A stretch of DNA of 12,998 bases from Dehalococcoidia bacterium (GCA_012965485.1 DTSF01000112.1:1-12998); one strand, 5' to 3'; shown: positions 1-7,462, numbered from the stretch's first letter. Numbers and translations: made by a program. The notes: generated by a model not told the origin, from the sequence alone.

Positions 1-948
1 CGAGACATACAAGTAACAGAAAATGACATCATTTTAGGGAATGGGTCCGGTCAACCTATAGACATGATTTGTGCGGTACTTTTGAATCCTGGAGACGTCG
101 TTATAACAGATAGTTTTGTATATGGCGGGACTTTGAACACCTTGAGGAGACATTTCACAGATATAAGAGGGGTTGCCTCTGATGAAAGTGGTATGGACCC
201 TGAGGCATTAGATAAAGAAATTGAGAAGGCTATCAAGGGGGGCCACAAACCGAAATTCGTTTATTTAATTCCTACTTTTCAAAATCCACAGGGATGGACT
301 ATACCTGAGAGTAGGCGAAAAGAGCTATTGGCTGTAACTCAAAAATATGGGGTGCCGATATTAGAGGATGATTGCTATGCAGATAATAGATACGACGGTG
401 ATCTCCCCACATCTATTCTTAATCTTGATGATACAAACAGTGTGATGTACGTCGGGTCTTTCTCAAAAACCATTGCTCCTGGTATGAGTCTGGGATACAT
501 GACTGCTCCACAATTAATTTTGGATAGAGCAATGGGTGTTAAAAGTGGTCGTGTGAGTGAATTCACAGCGATGGCTGTTGAGAAATATGCAAGGAAATAT
601 CTGGATGCTCATATAGAGGAAATTAATAATATTCAGAGGACAAAAAGAGATGCCATGCTTTCGGCTTTGGGCGAAAACTTTGGTACTGGCGCAAAGTGGA
701 GTGACCCTGATGGGGGACTCTACATCTGGGTAAAATTGAAAGAGGGTTCTGATATGCTTGCTTTGAACAAGAGGTCAGTCGAGGAGATAGATGTAGGATT
801 TCATCCTGGTATCAACTATTCACCTGATGGAACTTCAGGTAAGGATCACATACGGCTATGTTACGGTTACAATCAACCTGACGAAATAACTGAAGGTATT
901 AGCCGACTCGCAAATTTTTTGTCTAAGGAAGGAGTACTAGACTCTTAA
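1..948 (+). CDS. PLP-dependent aminotransferase, class I/II (5' end cut off by window)
   Basis: This is the C-terminal part of a fold-type I pyridoxal-phosphate aminotransferase, which moves an amino group between an amino acid and a 2-oxo acid in the cytoplasm. The frame is open from base 1, so the true start lies upstream; 315 codons are visible. In order they show the cofactor-phosphate loop GNGSGQPID (codons 13-21), the PLP-contacting Asn in FQNPQG, the Asp/Tyr pair in EDDCYADNRYDG, the Schiff-base lysine in SFSKT (bases 466-468), and the carboxylate-binding Arg in HIRLCYGY (bases 853-855). Family members run to about 390-420 residues, so roughly 80-100 residues are missing. The motifs resemble the ARO8/LysN (2-aminoadipate) and MocR-type aminotransferase branch, but substrate cannot be told from this fragment. 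The gene converges on the LON-domain gene 22 bp downstream. Confidence 0.93.
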   Translation, partial: RDIQVTENDIILGNGSGQPIDMICAVLLNPGDVVITDSFVYGGTLNTLRRHFTDIRGVASDESGMDPEALDKEIEKAIKGGHKPKFVYLIPTFQNPQGWTIPESRRKELLAVTQKYGVPILEDDCYADNRYDGDLPTSILNLDDTNSVMYVGSFSKTIAPGMSLGYMTAPQLILDRAMGVKSGRVSEFTAMAVEKYARKYLDAHIEEINNIQRTKRDAMLSALGENFGTGAKWSDPDGGLYIWVKLKEGSDMLALNKRSVEEIDVGFHPGINYSPDGTSGKDHIRLCYGYNQPDEITEGISRLANFLSKEGVLDS

Positions 949-956
949 CAGTCTGG
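937..956. terminator. Small hairpin at convergent gene junction (possible terminator)
   Basis: A stem of seven pairs (937-943 with 950-956, one G-T wobble) closes a six-base loop and contains the aminotransferase stop codon TAA. It lies between two converging genes, where a bidirectional terminator would be expected. No T-run follows on either strand, so intrinsic termination is doubtful. Confidence 0.25.
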
Positions 957-970
957 TGGTCCCCAATATG

Positions 971-1630
971 CTAGTTTCTGCTAAATTTGAACAGCAGATC
1001 TTTGTTAAGAGTGCTGAATATGTTTTTCGACTCGGTTTGTAGGTGAAATAGGCATATCTCAATTCTTTTTTCTATGGATGCTTCCTCAAGTATCGTCTGG
1101 CGGACTTTGTTGGAGCCCTGAATTAGTTGTGCCAGGAAAAAAGATAGTTGATCGGGGTCTGTCGGTAGGGGTGTCTGTGCTTTTTTAACCCATCCCCCAT
1201 TCATGGATACGATTGCCTCTAGGTGCCTGGAAGCAGCAGTTTGTGCTTTTTTCAATGATTGCTCTTCGATGTCTTCCTCAGGAGGCGGATTATGTATTTC
1301 TACCAATCCTTCTAAGTAAGCCTTATCTTGGAATAGTTCAATTATATTGAACCGGGTTTCTCCCACCGCAGTTAAATAGAGACGGTTCTGGGGAAGTTTT
1401 CTTATTTTGGTGATTTTGGCTAAAGTTCCGACCTGGTGAGGAACCGCGTTACCTCCGACTTCCTGACCTTCTTTTATGAGTACAACCCCGAATTTAGAGT
1501 CAGTATCTAAACAGTCTTGAACCATGGAATGGTACCTATCTTCGAAAATTTGAAGTGGAATAGTGCCACCCGGGAAAAGGACTGTACTAAGGGGAAATAG
1601 AGGAATCTTCTGTGCTTCCATGTTTACCAT
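971..1630 (-). CDS. LON substrate-binding domain protein
   Basis: A 219-residue protein consisting of a stand-alone LON N-terminal (substrate-binding) domain, without the AAA+ and Ser-Lys protease domains of Lon itself. The diagnostic start is present at about residues 9-34: IPLFPLSTVLFPGG, followed by PLQIFEDRY, then FGVVLIKEG and a VGTLAKI strand. Length matches bacterial single-domain LON proteins (about 200-220 residues), so it is not a truncated Lon. Its role is unknown; such proteins are thought to bind unfolded or specific protein partners. Two starts are possible: ATG at 1628-1630, and ATG at 1619-1621 (MEAQ...). A GAGGG lies 3 bases before the first and 12 before the second, so neither is ideally spaced. 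The C-terminal half is helical and charged. It is transcribed divergently from xdhC and appears monocistronic. Confidence 0.9.
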   Translation of the reverse strand: MVNMEAQKIPLFPLSTVLFPGGTIPLQIFEDRYHSMVQDCLDTDSKFGVVLIKEGQEVGGNAVPHQVGTLAKITKIRKLPQNRLYLTAVGETRFNIIELFQDKAYLEGLVEIHNPPPEEDIEEQSLKKAQTAASRHLEAIVSMNGGWVKKAQTPLPTDPDQLSFFLAQLIQGSNKVRQTILEEASIEKRIEICLFHLQTESKNIFSTLNKDLLFKFSRN

Positions 1631-1674
1631 AAACCCTCATGCTTATTGATCCGGAAACCTTGTTACTCGAATGT

Positions 1675-1680
1675 ATTATA
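1675..1680 (-). promoter_or_regulatory. Candidate -10 box for the LON-domain gene
   Basis: On the minus strand these bases read TATAAT, about 45 bases before the ATG at 1630. The matching -35 region (TTCCGG at 1698-1703, 17 bp spacer) is poor, so only the -10 supports the call. Confidence 0.3.
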
Positions 1681-1725
1681 GTTGTATTATTCCTATGCCG
1701 GAAGTTTGATCTTAATATCAGTGGT

Positions 1726-1739
1726 TGATAGGCTTATCA
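1726..1739. promoter_or_regulatory. 14-bp near-palindrome upstream of xdhC (possible operator)
   Basis: TGATAGGCTTATCA is a dyad with six of seven pairs matching. It lies in the divergent spacer, about 55 bp before the xdhC start, and overlaps a TTGATA that could act as a -35 box. No regulator family is recognised from it, and a chance dyad is possible. Confidence 0.22.
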
Positions 1740-1793
1740 TCGGTGGATTTATGAAAAACTTTAGATCTATTTTCAACGGAACCTGGAGGCCAG

Positions 1794-2939
1794 ATGCACG
1801 AAGTATTTAGTGATGCGATAGAAAGATTAGGTAGCGGAGAAAAAATTGTGGTGGCTACAGTTGTTCGGACAAAAGGTTCTACTCCACAAAAACCTGGGGC
1901 AAAATTACTAGTGCGAGAAGATGGCTCAGGGATCGGAACACTAGGTGGAGGATGTGTGGAAGGGGACATCTGGTTCGCTGCGAAACAATTAATGCAGGAA
2001 GGCGGAGGAACGGAATACCGGGAGTATGAGTTAAACGAGGATTTAGCCGCAGAAGATGGGCTAGTCTGTGGCGGGACCATGTATTTTTTAATAGACCCGG
2101 TTTATTCACCAGATAGCTATCTTCCTTACGCCTCTGAAATTGATAAGGCTTATTCTGGGTCTGGTGCAGTGGCTTTGGCTACCGTGGTGAGGACTGGGGA
2201 AAAAGGTCATTCAAAAATAGGGGATAAATTATTTGTCCGGGAAAACGGGGAAAATGAGGGTTCTATTGGCGATGATGGTGAAGATAATCAAGCCAGAAAT
2301 AAAGCCTTTGAACTCATGATACATGGTAGAAACGAGTATGTTACGACAAAATCAGGGACTGAGTATTTCCTTGAGGCCTACACAACGCCGCCGCAACTGG
2401 TTATTTGCGGTGGAGGTCATGTTGCTCGAGCACTTGCATCTTTGGCGAAACCTCTGGAGTTTAGACTTTTCATTACCGACGATAGGGAAGAATTTGCAAA
2501 TGACGACCGTTTCCCAGAGGCAGATATAATAATTTCTGAGACTCCCGAACAAGCTTTACCACAATTGCCAATTAACCCCAATACCTTCATTGTAGTTGCT
2601 ACTCGGGGTCATAGGTACGATAACGTAGCTCTACTGGCTGCAGCCAAAACATCCGCAAAATATGTAGGGCTGATGGGGAGCAAAAGAAAAACTATATTGA
2701 TTTATGAGGACCTTATGCGGGGAGGATTAGAATATGATCGCCTTAATGAGATACGGTCACCAATCGGATTAGACATAAGGGCTCGCACGCCGGAAGAAAT
2801 TGCAATCAGCATAATGTCGGAGATCCTTATGTTCAGATTGGGAGGTTCTGGAGCACCGATGAAACTGGATAAAAAACAGATTGATCGAATCAAAGTAAAA
2901 GCGAATCGAGATTCAAAGACCTTTGTAGAGACAACATAG
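1794..2939 (+). CDS. xdhC: XdhC/CoxI family molybdenum-cofactor sulfuration/insertion factor
   Basis: XdhC proteins bind the molybdenum cofactor, help exchange its oxo ligand for sulfur, and deliver it to xanthine-dehydrogenase-family hydroxylases. This 381-residue protein has both expected halves. The N-terminal CoxI-type domain carries GSTPQKPGAK (28-37), GGGCVE (51-56) and a second conserved-type Cys in VCGGTMYF (Cys92). The C-terminal Rossmann domain starts PPQLVICGGGHVA (about 199-211) and includes VATRGHRYD, YVGLMGSKRK (290-299), SPIGLDI and TPEEIAISI. Length is normal for the full two-domain form. The start is set by GGAGG at 1785-1789, four bases before ATG. A MobA-like transferase follows after 10 bp, so the two are probably co-transcribed. 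The hydroxylase they serve is not in the window, so the client (xanthine dehydrogenase, aldehyde oxidoreductase or CO dehydrogenase type) is unknown. Confidence 0.93.
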   Translation: MHEVFSDAIERLGSGEKIVVATVVRTKGSTPQKPGAKLLVREDGSGIGTLGGGCVEGDIWFAAKQLMQEGGGTEYREYELNEDLAAEDGLVCGGTMYFLIDPVYSPDSYLPYASEIDKAYSGSGAVALATVVRTGEKGHSKIGDKLFVRENGENEGSIGDDGEDNQARNKAFELMIHGRNEYVTTKSGTEYFLEAYTTPPQLVICGGGHVARALASLAKPLEFRLFITDDREEFANDDRFPEADIIISETPEQALPQLPINPNTFIVVATRGHRYDNVALLAAAKTSAKYVGLMGSKRKTILIYEDLMRGGLEYDRLNEIRSPIGLDIRARTPEEIAISIMSEILMFRLGGSGAPMKLDKKQIDRIKVKANRDSKTFVETT

Positions 2940-2949
2940 GTCATCAAAT

Positions 2950-3564
2950 TTGTCAATTACGGGTATCGTGACTTCTGCAGGGTTGTCCACAAGGATGGGT
3001 ACTGTCAAGGCGCTTTTACCGTGGCGAAATACTAGCTTAATTTGTCACCAAGTAAGAGCTTTGCTGAAGGGAGGCTGTGGCCATGTGGTGATCGTTCTTG
3101 GTTATGAATGTGCCAGAATATCGGATGAGATCCAGAAGACGTTTCCTGAAAATGTACCAATCACCTTAACCTGTAACATAGATTATAAGACAGGCCGAGC
3201 TTCAACTATAAAACAGGGTATTCTCTCGTCGCCAAAAGATTCAAATGGGTTTCTGTTGATAGGTGTTGATCAACCAACAGAAGGTCATATTGTCGCTCGG
3301 ATTATAAAAGAACATGAGGCAACTAGAATGCTGATAAGTTCCCCTAGGTATAAGGACAAAGGGGGACATCCAGTCTTATTTTCAAACACCTTGAAAGGTG
3401 AATTGTTAGAAATTAATGATGATACCTTAGGATTGAAACCTGTTTTTGAACACTATAGGTCTCGTTTAAACCGAATTGATTTCGAAACGAGTCAAGTGCG
3501 ATTGGATATAAACGACTATGACTCCTATATTCACAGCTATGAGTTGTTCGGCAACAAAGCATGA
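2950..3564 (+). CDS. mocA: MobA/MocA-like molybdenum cofactor nucleotidyltransferase
   Basis: Likely transfers CMP (MocA-like) or GMP (MobA-like) onto molybdopterin in the cytoplasm; the XdhC partner favours the cytidylyl cofactor used by xanthine-dehydrogenase-family enzymes. The nucleotide-binding signature is AGLSTRMGTVKALLPW (10-25), with NIDYKTGRAS (76-85), the metal-binding DQP in LLIGVDQPT (Asp107) and GGHPVLFS (138-145). At 204 residues it is a full single-domain enzyme. The start is a TTG at 2950-2952 with a weak AGG eight bases or so upstream. The next candidate, GTG, would remove the first beta strand, so TTG is preferred. It lies 10 bp after xdhC and ends 17 bp before the convergent ABC-F gene. 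It could instead be a related sugar-nucleotide transferase, but motif and neighbour argue against that. Confidence 0.85.
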   Translation: MSITGIVTSAGLSTRMGTVKALLPWRNTSLICHQVRALLKGGCGHVVIVLGYECARISDEIQKTFPENVPITLTCNIDYKTGRASTIKQGILSSPKDSNGFLLIGVDQPTEGHIVARIIKEHEATRMLISSPRYKDKGGHPVLFSNTLKGELLEINDDTLGLKPVFEHYRSRLNRIDFETSQVRLDINDYDSYIHSYELFGNKA

Positions 3565-3581
3565 ATCCGCTTGGACTGATT

Positions 3582-5486
3582 TCATTCGATCCATCTACTT
3601 ATAGCTCTATCTAGTTTGAGATTCAATTCTTCGTGTTTTTTACCTAACACAGTTATACTATCCATATTGCCAGTGTCAGATGCCTCTTGAAGCTCCTTTT
3701 CCAAACCCTCTATTTGAGATTCCAAATCAGATATTAGCTTCTCATGATCTTCTTTTCGTGAAGCAGGTTTACGGTTGAGGTCGGCGCCATTTAACTTTGG
3801 TGTAGATTTCGCCCTCGACGTTTTCTTGGATGGAGGCAGTTGGACAGGTTTTTCTTTTTTTTCTTCTTTTGTTGAACTGGTGGAATTAGATTCCTTTAGT
3901 AAATCTTGGTAAGACCCTGCAAAATGTCGCACAGATCCCTCAGTTATTATTAAAAGATTGTTGGCCAAAAGAGATATGAGGTGACGATCATGTGACACAA
4001 ATATTATAGTTCCCCCAAATGCCTGCAGCATCGCTTCAAGTGCTTCGCGACTTAATATGTCGAGATGCGTAGTCGGTTCGTCTAGCACGAGAACATTTGG
4101 TTCAGTTATTAGGAGTCTGCTTAAAGCTAATCTCCCCCTTTCTCCTCCGCTTAAAGAAGATACTTGGTCGTAAATCTCTTCCCCTGTGAAAAGGAATCGG
4201 GCAAGGAAACTTCTTGCTTCACCTATAGACAAATTTTTGATTTCTAACAATGCATCAAGCACAGTCATATGGCCAGGTATCTCATCGGAGCCTTGACGGA
4301 AATATCCTACCTTTACGTTATGGCCAAGATTTGATGAACCAGACAAAGCGGGGGTGCTTCCGATAATTGTTTTTAATAGTGTAGTTTTACCTATCCCATT
4401 ATTTCCGATTATTGCTGTAGTAGTTCCTCGTTCTATTTCGATGTCAGGCACTTCAAATAATTTGACGCTATGTTGCTCAGTTGAAAACCCGACTTTTAGT
4501 CCATTGGTGCTAATTACAGTTTGTCCTGTACGAGTTGCAAATCCCGAGGTAATGGACACGTTTTGCTCATTAGATGGAGCTTCTATTCTTTCTATTCTTC
4601 TGAGCCTTTTTGCTCTTCCGCGGGCTTCTTTAGATCTCTGACCTGCATGATATCGAGCAATGAAATTTTGCTCTCTTTTTATGTATTCTTGTTGCCGAAT
4701 ATACTCCTTGGCAGATCTGGCATCCTCTTCAGATTTAAGGAGCTTGTACTTTGAATAATTTCCACGGTACGTTTTTAGGCGGCAATTATCTATTTCCCAG
4801 ATTTCCGAGGCTACCCGATCAAGGAAAAATCTGTCGTGCGAAACAACCATAAATGCACTGGCTGATCTGTTTAAAAAATCCTCAAGCCACTCGAGTCCTT
4901 TGAAATCCAAATAGTTTGTTGGCTCATCTAAAACCAAAAGGTCTGGGCCTGCTAATAATGCAGTTGCTAAAGCAGCCCGTGTTCTCTCACCCCCACTTGC
5001 ATCTGATACTAAGGTGCCAAGATTAGTGTCACTTAAACCAACTCCATCTACGACCCTGTCCATTCGATTTTGGTAATCATAACCACCTAACGACTCATAT
5101 TCATCCATAAAAGTCGAATATTTGTTTTCCGCTTGTGTTTGTTCGACTCCCTCTGAGTCTTGTATGGCGAAAGCACTGGTTTCCATATTTTTTTCTAATT
5201 GAATCAAATGTTGGAAAACCTGACTGATTTGATCTTTCAAAGTGCCAAATCCCGATTGTAACGCTGTTTGTGGAACATAGCCCACCCGAAGAGAGTCAGA
5301 CTTGAAAATATCTCCTCCGTCGAAATCCTGCATTCCCAACAAAACCCGAATCAGAGAAGTCTTTCCGCTTCCATTTGGACCGACTATACCGATATGGGCC
5401 TTTTCATTTACCTGCAAAGTAACATCAGAGAAAATTTCAATATCTGCGTAATGTAGATTTAGTTGTGAGGCTCCTAATAATGACAT
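3582..5486 (-). CDS. ABC-F family ribosome-associated ATPase
   Basis: A soluble tandem ATPase of the ABC-F family. These bind the ribosomal E site and act on the P-site tRNA or translation state; some relieve stalling or protect from antibiotics. The 634 residues hold ABC1 with Walker A GPNGSGKTS (36-44), signature SDASGGERTR (161-170), Walker B LLVLDEPTNYLD (183-194, catalytic Glu188) and SHD (216-218). An interdomain tRNA-contacting linker rich in Arg/Lys spans about 238-300. ABC2 has Walker A GNNGIGKTT (361-369), LSGGERGR (445-452), Glu470 and SHD (498-500). A Lys/Ser/Pro-rich tether (about 535-577) leads to a C-terminal coiled coil (about 578-632), as in Uup/YheS/YdiF-type members. There are no membrane segments. 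The first signature has Ala rather than Leu before SGGE. No good ribosome-binding site precedes the ATG. I cannot place it in a specific ABC-F subfamily, and nothing nearby suggests drug resistance. Confidence 0.93.
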   Translation of the reverse strand: MSLLGASQLNLHYADIEIFSDVTLQVNEKAHIGIVGPNGSGKTSLIRVLLGMQDFDGGDIFKSDSLRVGYVPQTALQSGFGTLKDQISQVFQHLIQLEKNMETSAFAIQDSEGVEQTQAENKYSTFMDEYESLGGYDYQNRMDRVVDGVGLSDTNLGTLVSDASGGERTRAALATALLAGPDLLVLDEPTNYLDFKGLEWLEDFLNRSASAFMVVSHDRFFLDRVASEIWEIDNCRLKTYRGNYSKYKLLKSEEDARSAKEYIRQQEYIKREQNFIARYHAGQRSKEARGRAKRLRRIERIEAPSNEQNVSITSGFATRTGQTVISTNGLKVGFSTEQHSVKLFEVPDIEIERGTTTAIIGNNGIGKTTLLKTIIGSTPALSGSSNLGHNVKVGYFRQGSDEIPGHMTVLDALLEIKNLSIGEARSFLARFLFTGEEIYDQVSSLSGGERGRLALSRLLITEPNVLVLDEPTTHLDILSREALEAMLQAFGGTIIFVSHDRHLISLLANNLLIITEGSVRHFAGSYQDLLKESNSTSSTKEEKKEKPVQLPPSKKTSRAKSTPKLNGADLNRKPASRKEDHEKLISDLESQIEGLEKELQEASDTGNMDSITVLGKKHEELNLKLDRAISRWIE

Positions 5487-5595
5487 AAATTCACTGAAAT
5501 AATCTTCAATTCATGGAATTAGTAATAAAATATAATTAAGTTTTCGACAGTGGTTTTTATTCTATAGCTAAAGTGAAAGTTTAGGTGGGTTGGAT
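5487..5595. promoter_or_regulatory. Divergent AT-rich spacer with candidate -10 box
   Basis: This spacer must carry promoters for the ABC-F gene (minus) and the small membrane protein (plus). A perfect plus-strand TATAAT sits at 5531-5536, about 60 bases before the ATG at 5596, but the 17-bp-spaced -35 (AATTCA, 5508-5513) is poor. AT-rich TATATT-like boxes occur on the minus strand as well. No operator-like repeat is obvious. Confidence 0.3.
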
Positions 5596-5781
5596 ATGCC
5601 TTTTTTATTTATGATTTTGAGTCACCATTCAGAGCCAGGAGACCCTGAGCTAATGAGTTGGTTAATAGATACGGTAAAGCATTTGGTCGGCGGGGACTCT
5701 ACTTTAGCTTTACTGGTGCTCTTTATACTGATTCTTACGGTACCTCTGGGAATTGTGGCAGCATATAAATTATTTTTCTAA
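5596..5781 (+). CDS. Small single-pass membrane protein, unknown function
   Basis: A 61-residue protein with no family that I recognise. The N-terminal half is polar and contains a His-His-Ser-Glu-Pro-Gly-Asp-Pro stretch and an amphipathic segment (about 18-33, SWLIDTVKHL). The C-terminal third (about 38-61) is one strong membrane segment, TLALLVLFILILTVPLGIVA, with the chain ending Lys-Leu-Phe-Phe. There is no clear signal peptidase site. ATG 5596 is chosen because AGGTGGG (5583-5589) lies six bases before it; an in-frame TTG at 5590 would overlap that site. The gene is alone on its strand between two minus-strand genes and ends 13 bp from the PspAB-family gene. The good Shine-Dalgarno and clean hydrophobic helix argue that it is real. 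Confidence 0.62.
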   Translation: MPFLFMILSHHSEPGDPELMSWLIDTVKHLVGGDSTLALLVLFILILTVPLGIVAAYKLFF

Positions 5782-5794
5782 CAAATTTGAGGTA

Positions 5795-6373
5795 TTAAAT
5801 AGGTATATCAGATAAAGAATACCAATTTTCATGCGGTTCCAATGGGATTCCCATAGAAGCTAGCAGGTTACCGATTTCCATTTCCAATTTATTGTCTCTC
5901 ATTTCCTTTCCCAATGGTGCCAGTGGATAAAATTTTGATGTCCTGTAGTTGCATATCCAATAAAATGATTGATTTTTTATGGTACCTTTAAAAATTGCGG
6001 CTGTCATATTATTACCCAAGCCCAGATTGGCTATATGGGCGCTAACGGAATTTATATCATCGACCATTTTTTGATTATTAGAATTTTCGAATACTATCCA
6101 GAAACTGTTGTACATGTCGGATTTGAAACCCCGCAAGGGTGTTCCTACCGTTGGGATAAGTAATTCCTTCTCTAACTCTTTCAGAGATGAATTTATGTCG
6201 GTGAAAAAAGTATGTTCATTAATGTTTAGCAACAATGTTGCTGCCCCTGAGAGATTTATATCTCTATCCCCGTTGGAATCTTGATTTGTGACCCGTAAAA
6301 CCAAAGAAAGGATGTCCGATTCGTCAGATTTGAGCTTATTCGACTTTCCAAAAAGAGTTTTAAATAGTCTCAC
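5795..6373 (-). CDS. pspAB: PspAB-family (PspA-associated) protein
   Basis: A 192-residue soluble protein that matches, from memory of the family, PspAB. This family is known mainly from actinobacteria, where it accompanies PspA/PspAA and HtpX in membrane-stress loci; its biochemistry is not established. Supporting features are the short N-terminal FKTLFGKSNK (like the family's LFGRSK start), a middle segment FWIVFENSNN followed by VDDINSVSAHI, and the C-terminal block FYPLAPLGKEMRDNKLEME. The start is a GTG at 6371-6373, preceded by AAAGGGAA overlapping the htpX stop codon. The gene begins 9 bp after htpX, so translation is probably coupled to it. No PspA gene lies in the window. If the PspAB call is wrong, it remains a conserved HtpX-linked cytoplasmic protein. 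Confidence 0.72.
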   Translation of the reverse strand: MRLFKTLFGKSNKLKSDESDILSLVLRVTNQDSNGDRDINLSGAATLLLNINEHTFFTDINSSLKELEKELLIPTVGTPLRGFKSDMYNSFWIVFENSNNQKMVDDINSVSAHIANLGLGNNMTAAIFKGTIKNQSFYWICNYRTSKFYPLAPLGKEMRDNKLEMEIGNLLASMGIPLEPHENWYSLSDIPI

Positions 6374-6382
6374 GGGTTCCCT

Positions 6383-7309
6383 TTACCTGAGGAGATGCCA
6401 ATTCTGCCTTTGCATTTCCATTAATCGTGCCACTCTCATTTCTGTAGGTGGGTGGGAGGACATCAAAGATGCGATCGCATTTCCTTGTAATGCAGGGATT
6501 ATGAAAAATGCGTTGGCGTGTTCCACTTGGCGGAGATCTTTTTCTGGAATTTGGGCTATCTGGCCGCTAATTTTCTTAAGAGCAGATGCAAGGTTGGTGG
6601 GACTACCAGTCATGATTGCACCTTCTCTGTCGGCTGCGAGTTCCCTGTACCTAGAAAGAGTACTTATTAGCAATTGGCTGATGAAGTAGATGATTATCAC
6701 TCCAATGTAAACGACCATCATCATGGCCATAGCTTGGCCTCCATTGCCCTGTCGTCTATGACCTCCAAAACCTCCGAATAAACTCATCCAAAAGAGCATT
6801 TGCATTAAAAACCCAGCCACTACTACTATCAAACTTGCCCAAGTCATAACCATCACATCTCGATTTTTTATGTGGGCTAACTCATGGCCTATCACCCCTT
6901 CTAATTCTTCATCATTCAGCCTGCTCAATAGTCCTCTTGTGACAGCGACAGTGGCATGATTTGGGCTCCTACCGGTAGCGAATGCGTTTGGCGCTTCCAT
7001 TTCCATTATTGCGATTGTACGTGGTTTTGGAATACCGCCTATTTTTGACAGCCTTTCTACCATTTCATGTAATTTGGGTTGCTCTTCTTTCGTAACAGGT
7101 TTGGCTCCAGTTGTTTTCAGAACAAGTTTATCGGACATAAAATATTGGAAAAGTACCATTCCAATCCCAATCACAAACACAACAATAGGATCAATACCTG
7201 AAATTAGAAGTAATCCAAAAAGAGCTAAATAGGCCATTACCAGCATCAATCCAGTTATTAGCATCCTGACTGTTAGCTGATGGTCTTTACCGATAGAATT
7301 TCGCTGCAT
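6383..7309 (-). CDS. htpX: Membrane zinc metalloprotease HtpX (M48B)
   Basis: HtpX is an inner-membrane zinc endoprotease that degrades misfolded or damaged membrane proteins, with its active site on the cytoplasmic side. The 308-residue protein has two N-terminal membrane helices (about 14-36 and 40-58), then the cytoplasmic catalytic part with EAPNAFATG (105-113) and HELAH (142-146, Glu143 catalytic). The third zinc ligand is Glu223 in SRYRELAADREGA. Two more hydrophobic segments flank a glycine-rich loop (about 151-178 and 193-218). The end carries SSHPPTEMRVARL. Length and layout are normal for HtpX. The ATG at 7307-7309 has only a weak, distant AGG. It is the first gene of a two-gene unit with the PspAB-family gene, which links both to membrane stress. 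It is divergent from holB. Confidence 0.96.
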   Translation of the reverse strand: MQRNSIGKDHQLTVRMLITGLMLVMAYLALFGLLLISGIDPIVVFVIGIGMVLFQYFMSDKLVLKTTGAKPVTKEEQPKLHEMVERLSKIGGIPKPRTIAIMEMEAPNAFATGRSPNHATVAVTRGLLSRLNDEELEGVIGHELAHIKNRDVMVMTWASLIVVVAGFLMQMLFWMSLFGGFGGHRRQGNGGQAMAMMMVVYIGVIIIYFISQLLISTLSRYRELAADREGAIMTGSPTNLASALKKISGQIAQIPEKDLRQVEHANAFFIIPALQGNAIASLMSSHPPTEMRVARLMEMQRQNWHLLR

Positions 7310-7349
7310 CGCAATTAGAAACCTGTGGGTGATTAAATTTTCACTATAG

Positions 7350-7360
7350 ATTATATTATA
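7350..7360 (-). promoter_or_regulatory. htpX: Overlapping -10 boxes for htpX, inside an inverted repeat
   Basis: On the minus strand two TATAAT hexamers overlap by one base (7355-7360 and 7350-7355), about 45 bases before the htpX start. No good -35 box is found at normal spacing. ACTATA (7343-7348) and TATAGT (7357-7362) form an inverted repeat around them, so a regulator could compete with RNA polymerase here. Confidence 0.38.
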
Positions 7361-7370
7361 GTAGCTATTT

Positions 7371-7381
7371 TGGCTTTGCCA
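7371..7381. repeat. TGGC-TTT-GCCA inverted repeat in htpX/holB spacer
   Basis: A short perfect dyad, TGGC/GCCA with a 3-base centre, lies between the divergent htpX and holB genes, where the htpX -35 region would be. It could be an operator half-site pair or chance. Confidence 0.2.
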
Positions 7382-7462
7382 TTTTCAGAAATGAATCCTT
7401 ATCGAATGGCTTATACAACTGGACCCCTGGGTTAAAAAACGTACTTGGTTAAGGAAGATAAA

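Noticed and set aside
1718..2080. A 120-codon minus-strand frame over the start of xdhC
   Set aside because: Antisense to conserved XdhC motifs, with Ser/Pro-rich low-information composition typical of shadow frames.
6288..6689. A 133-codon plus-strand frame across the pspAB/htpX junction
   Set aside because: Antisense to both genes, including the conserved HtpX C-terminus; no start signal.
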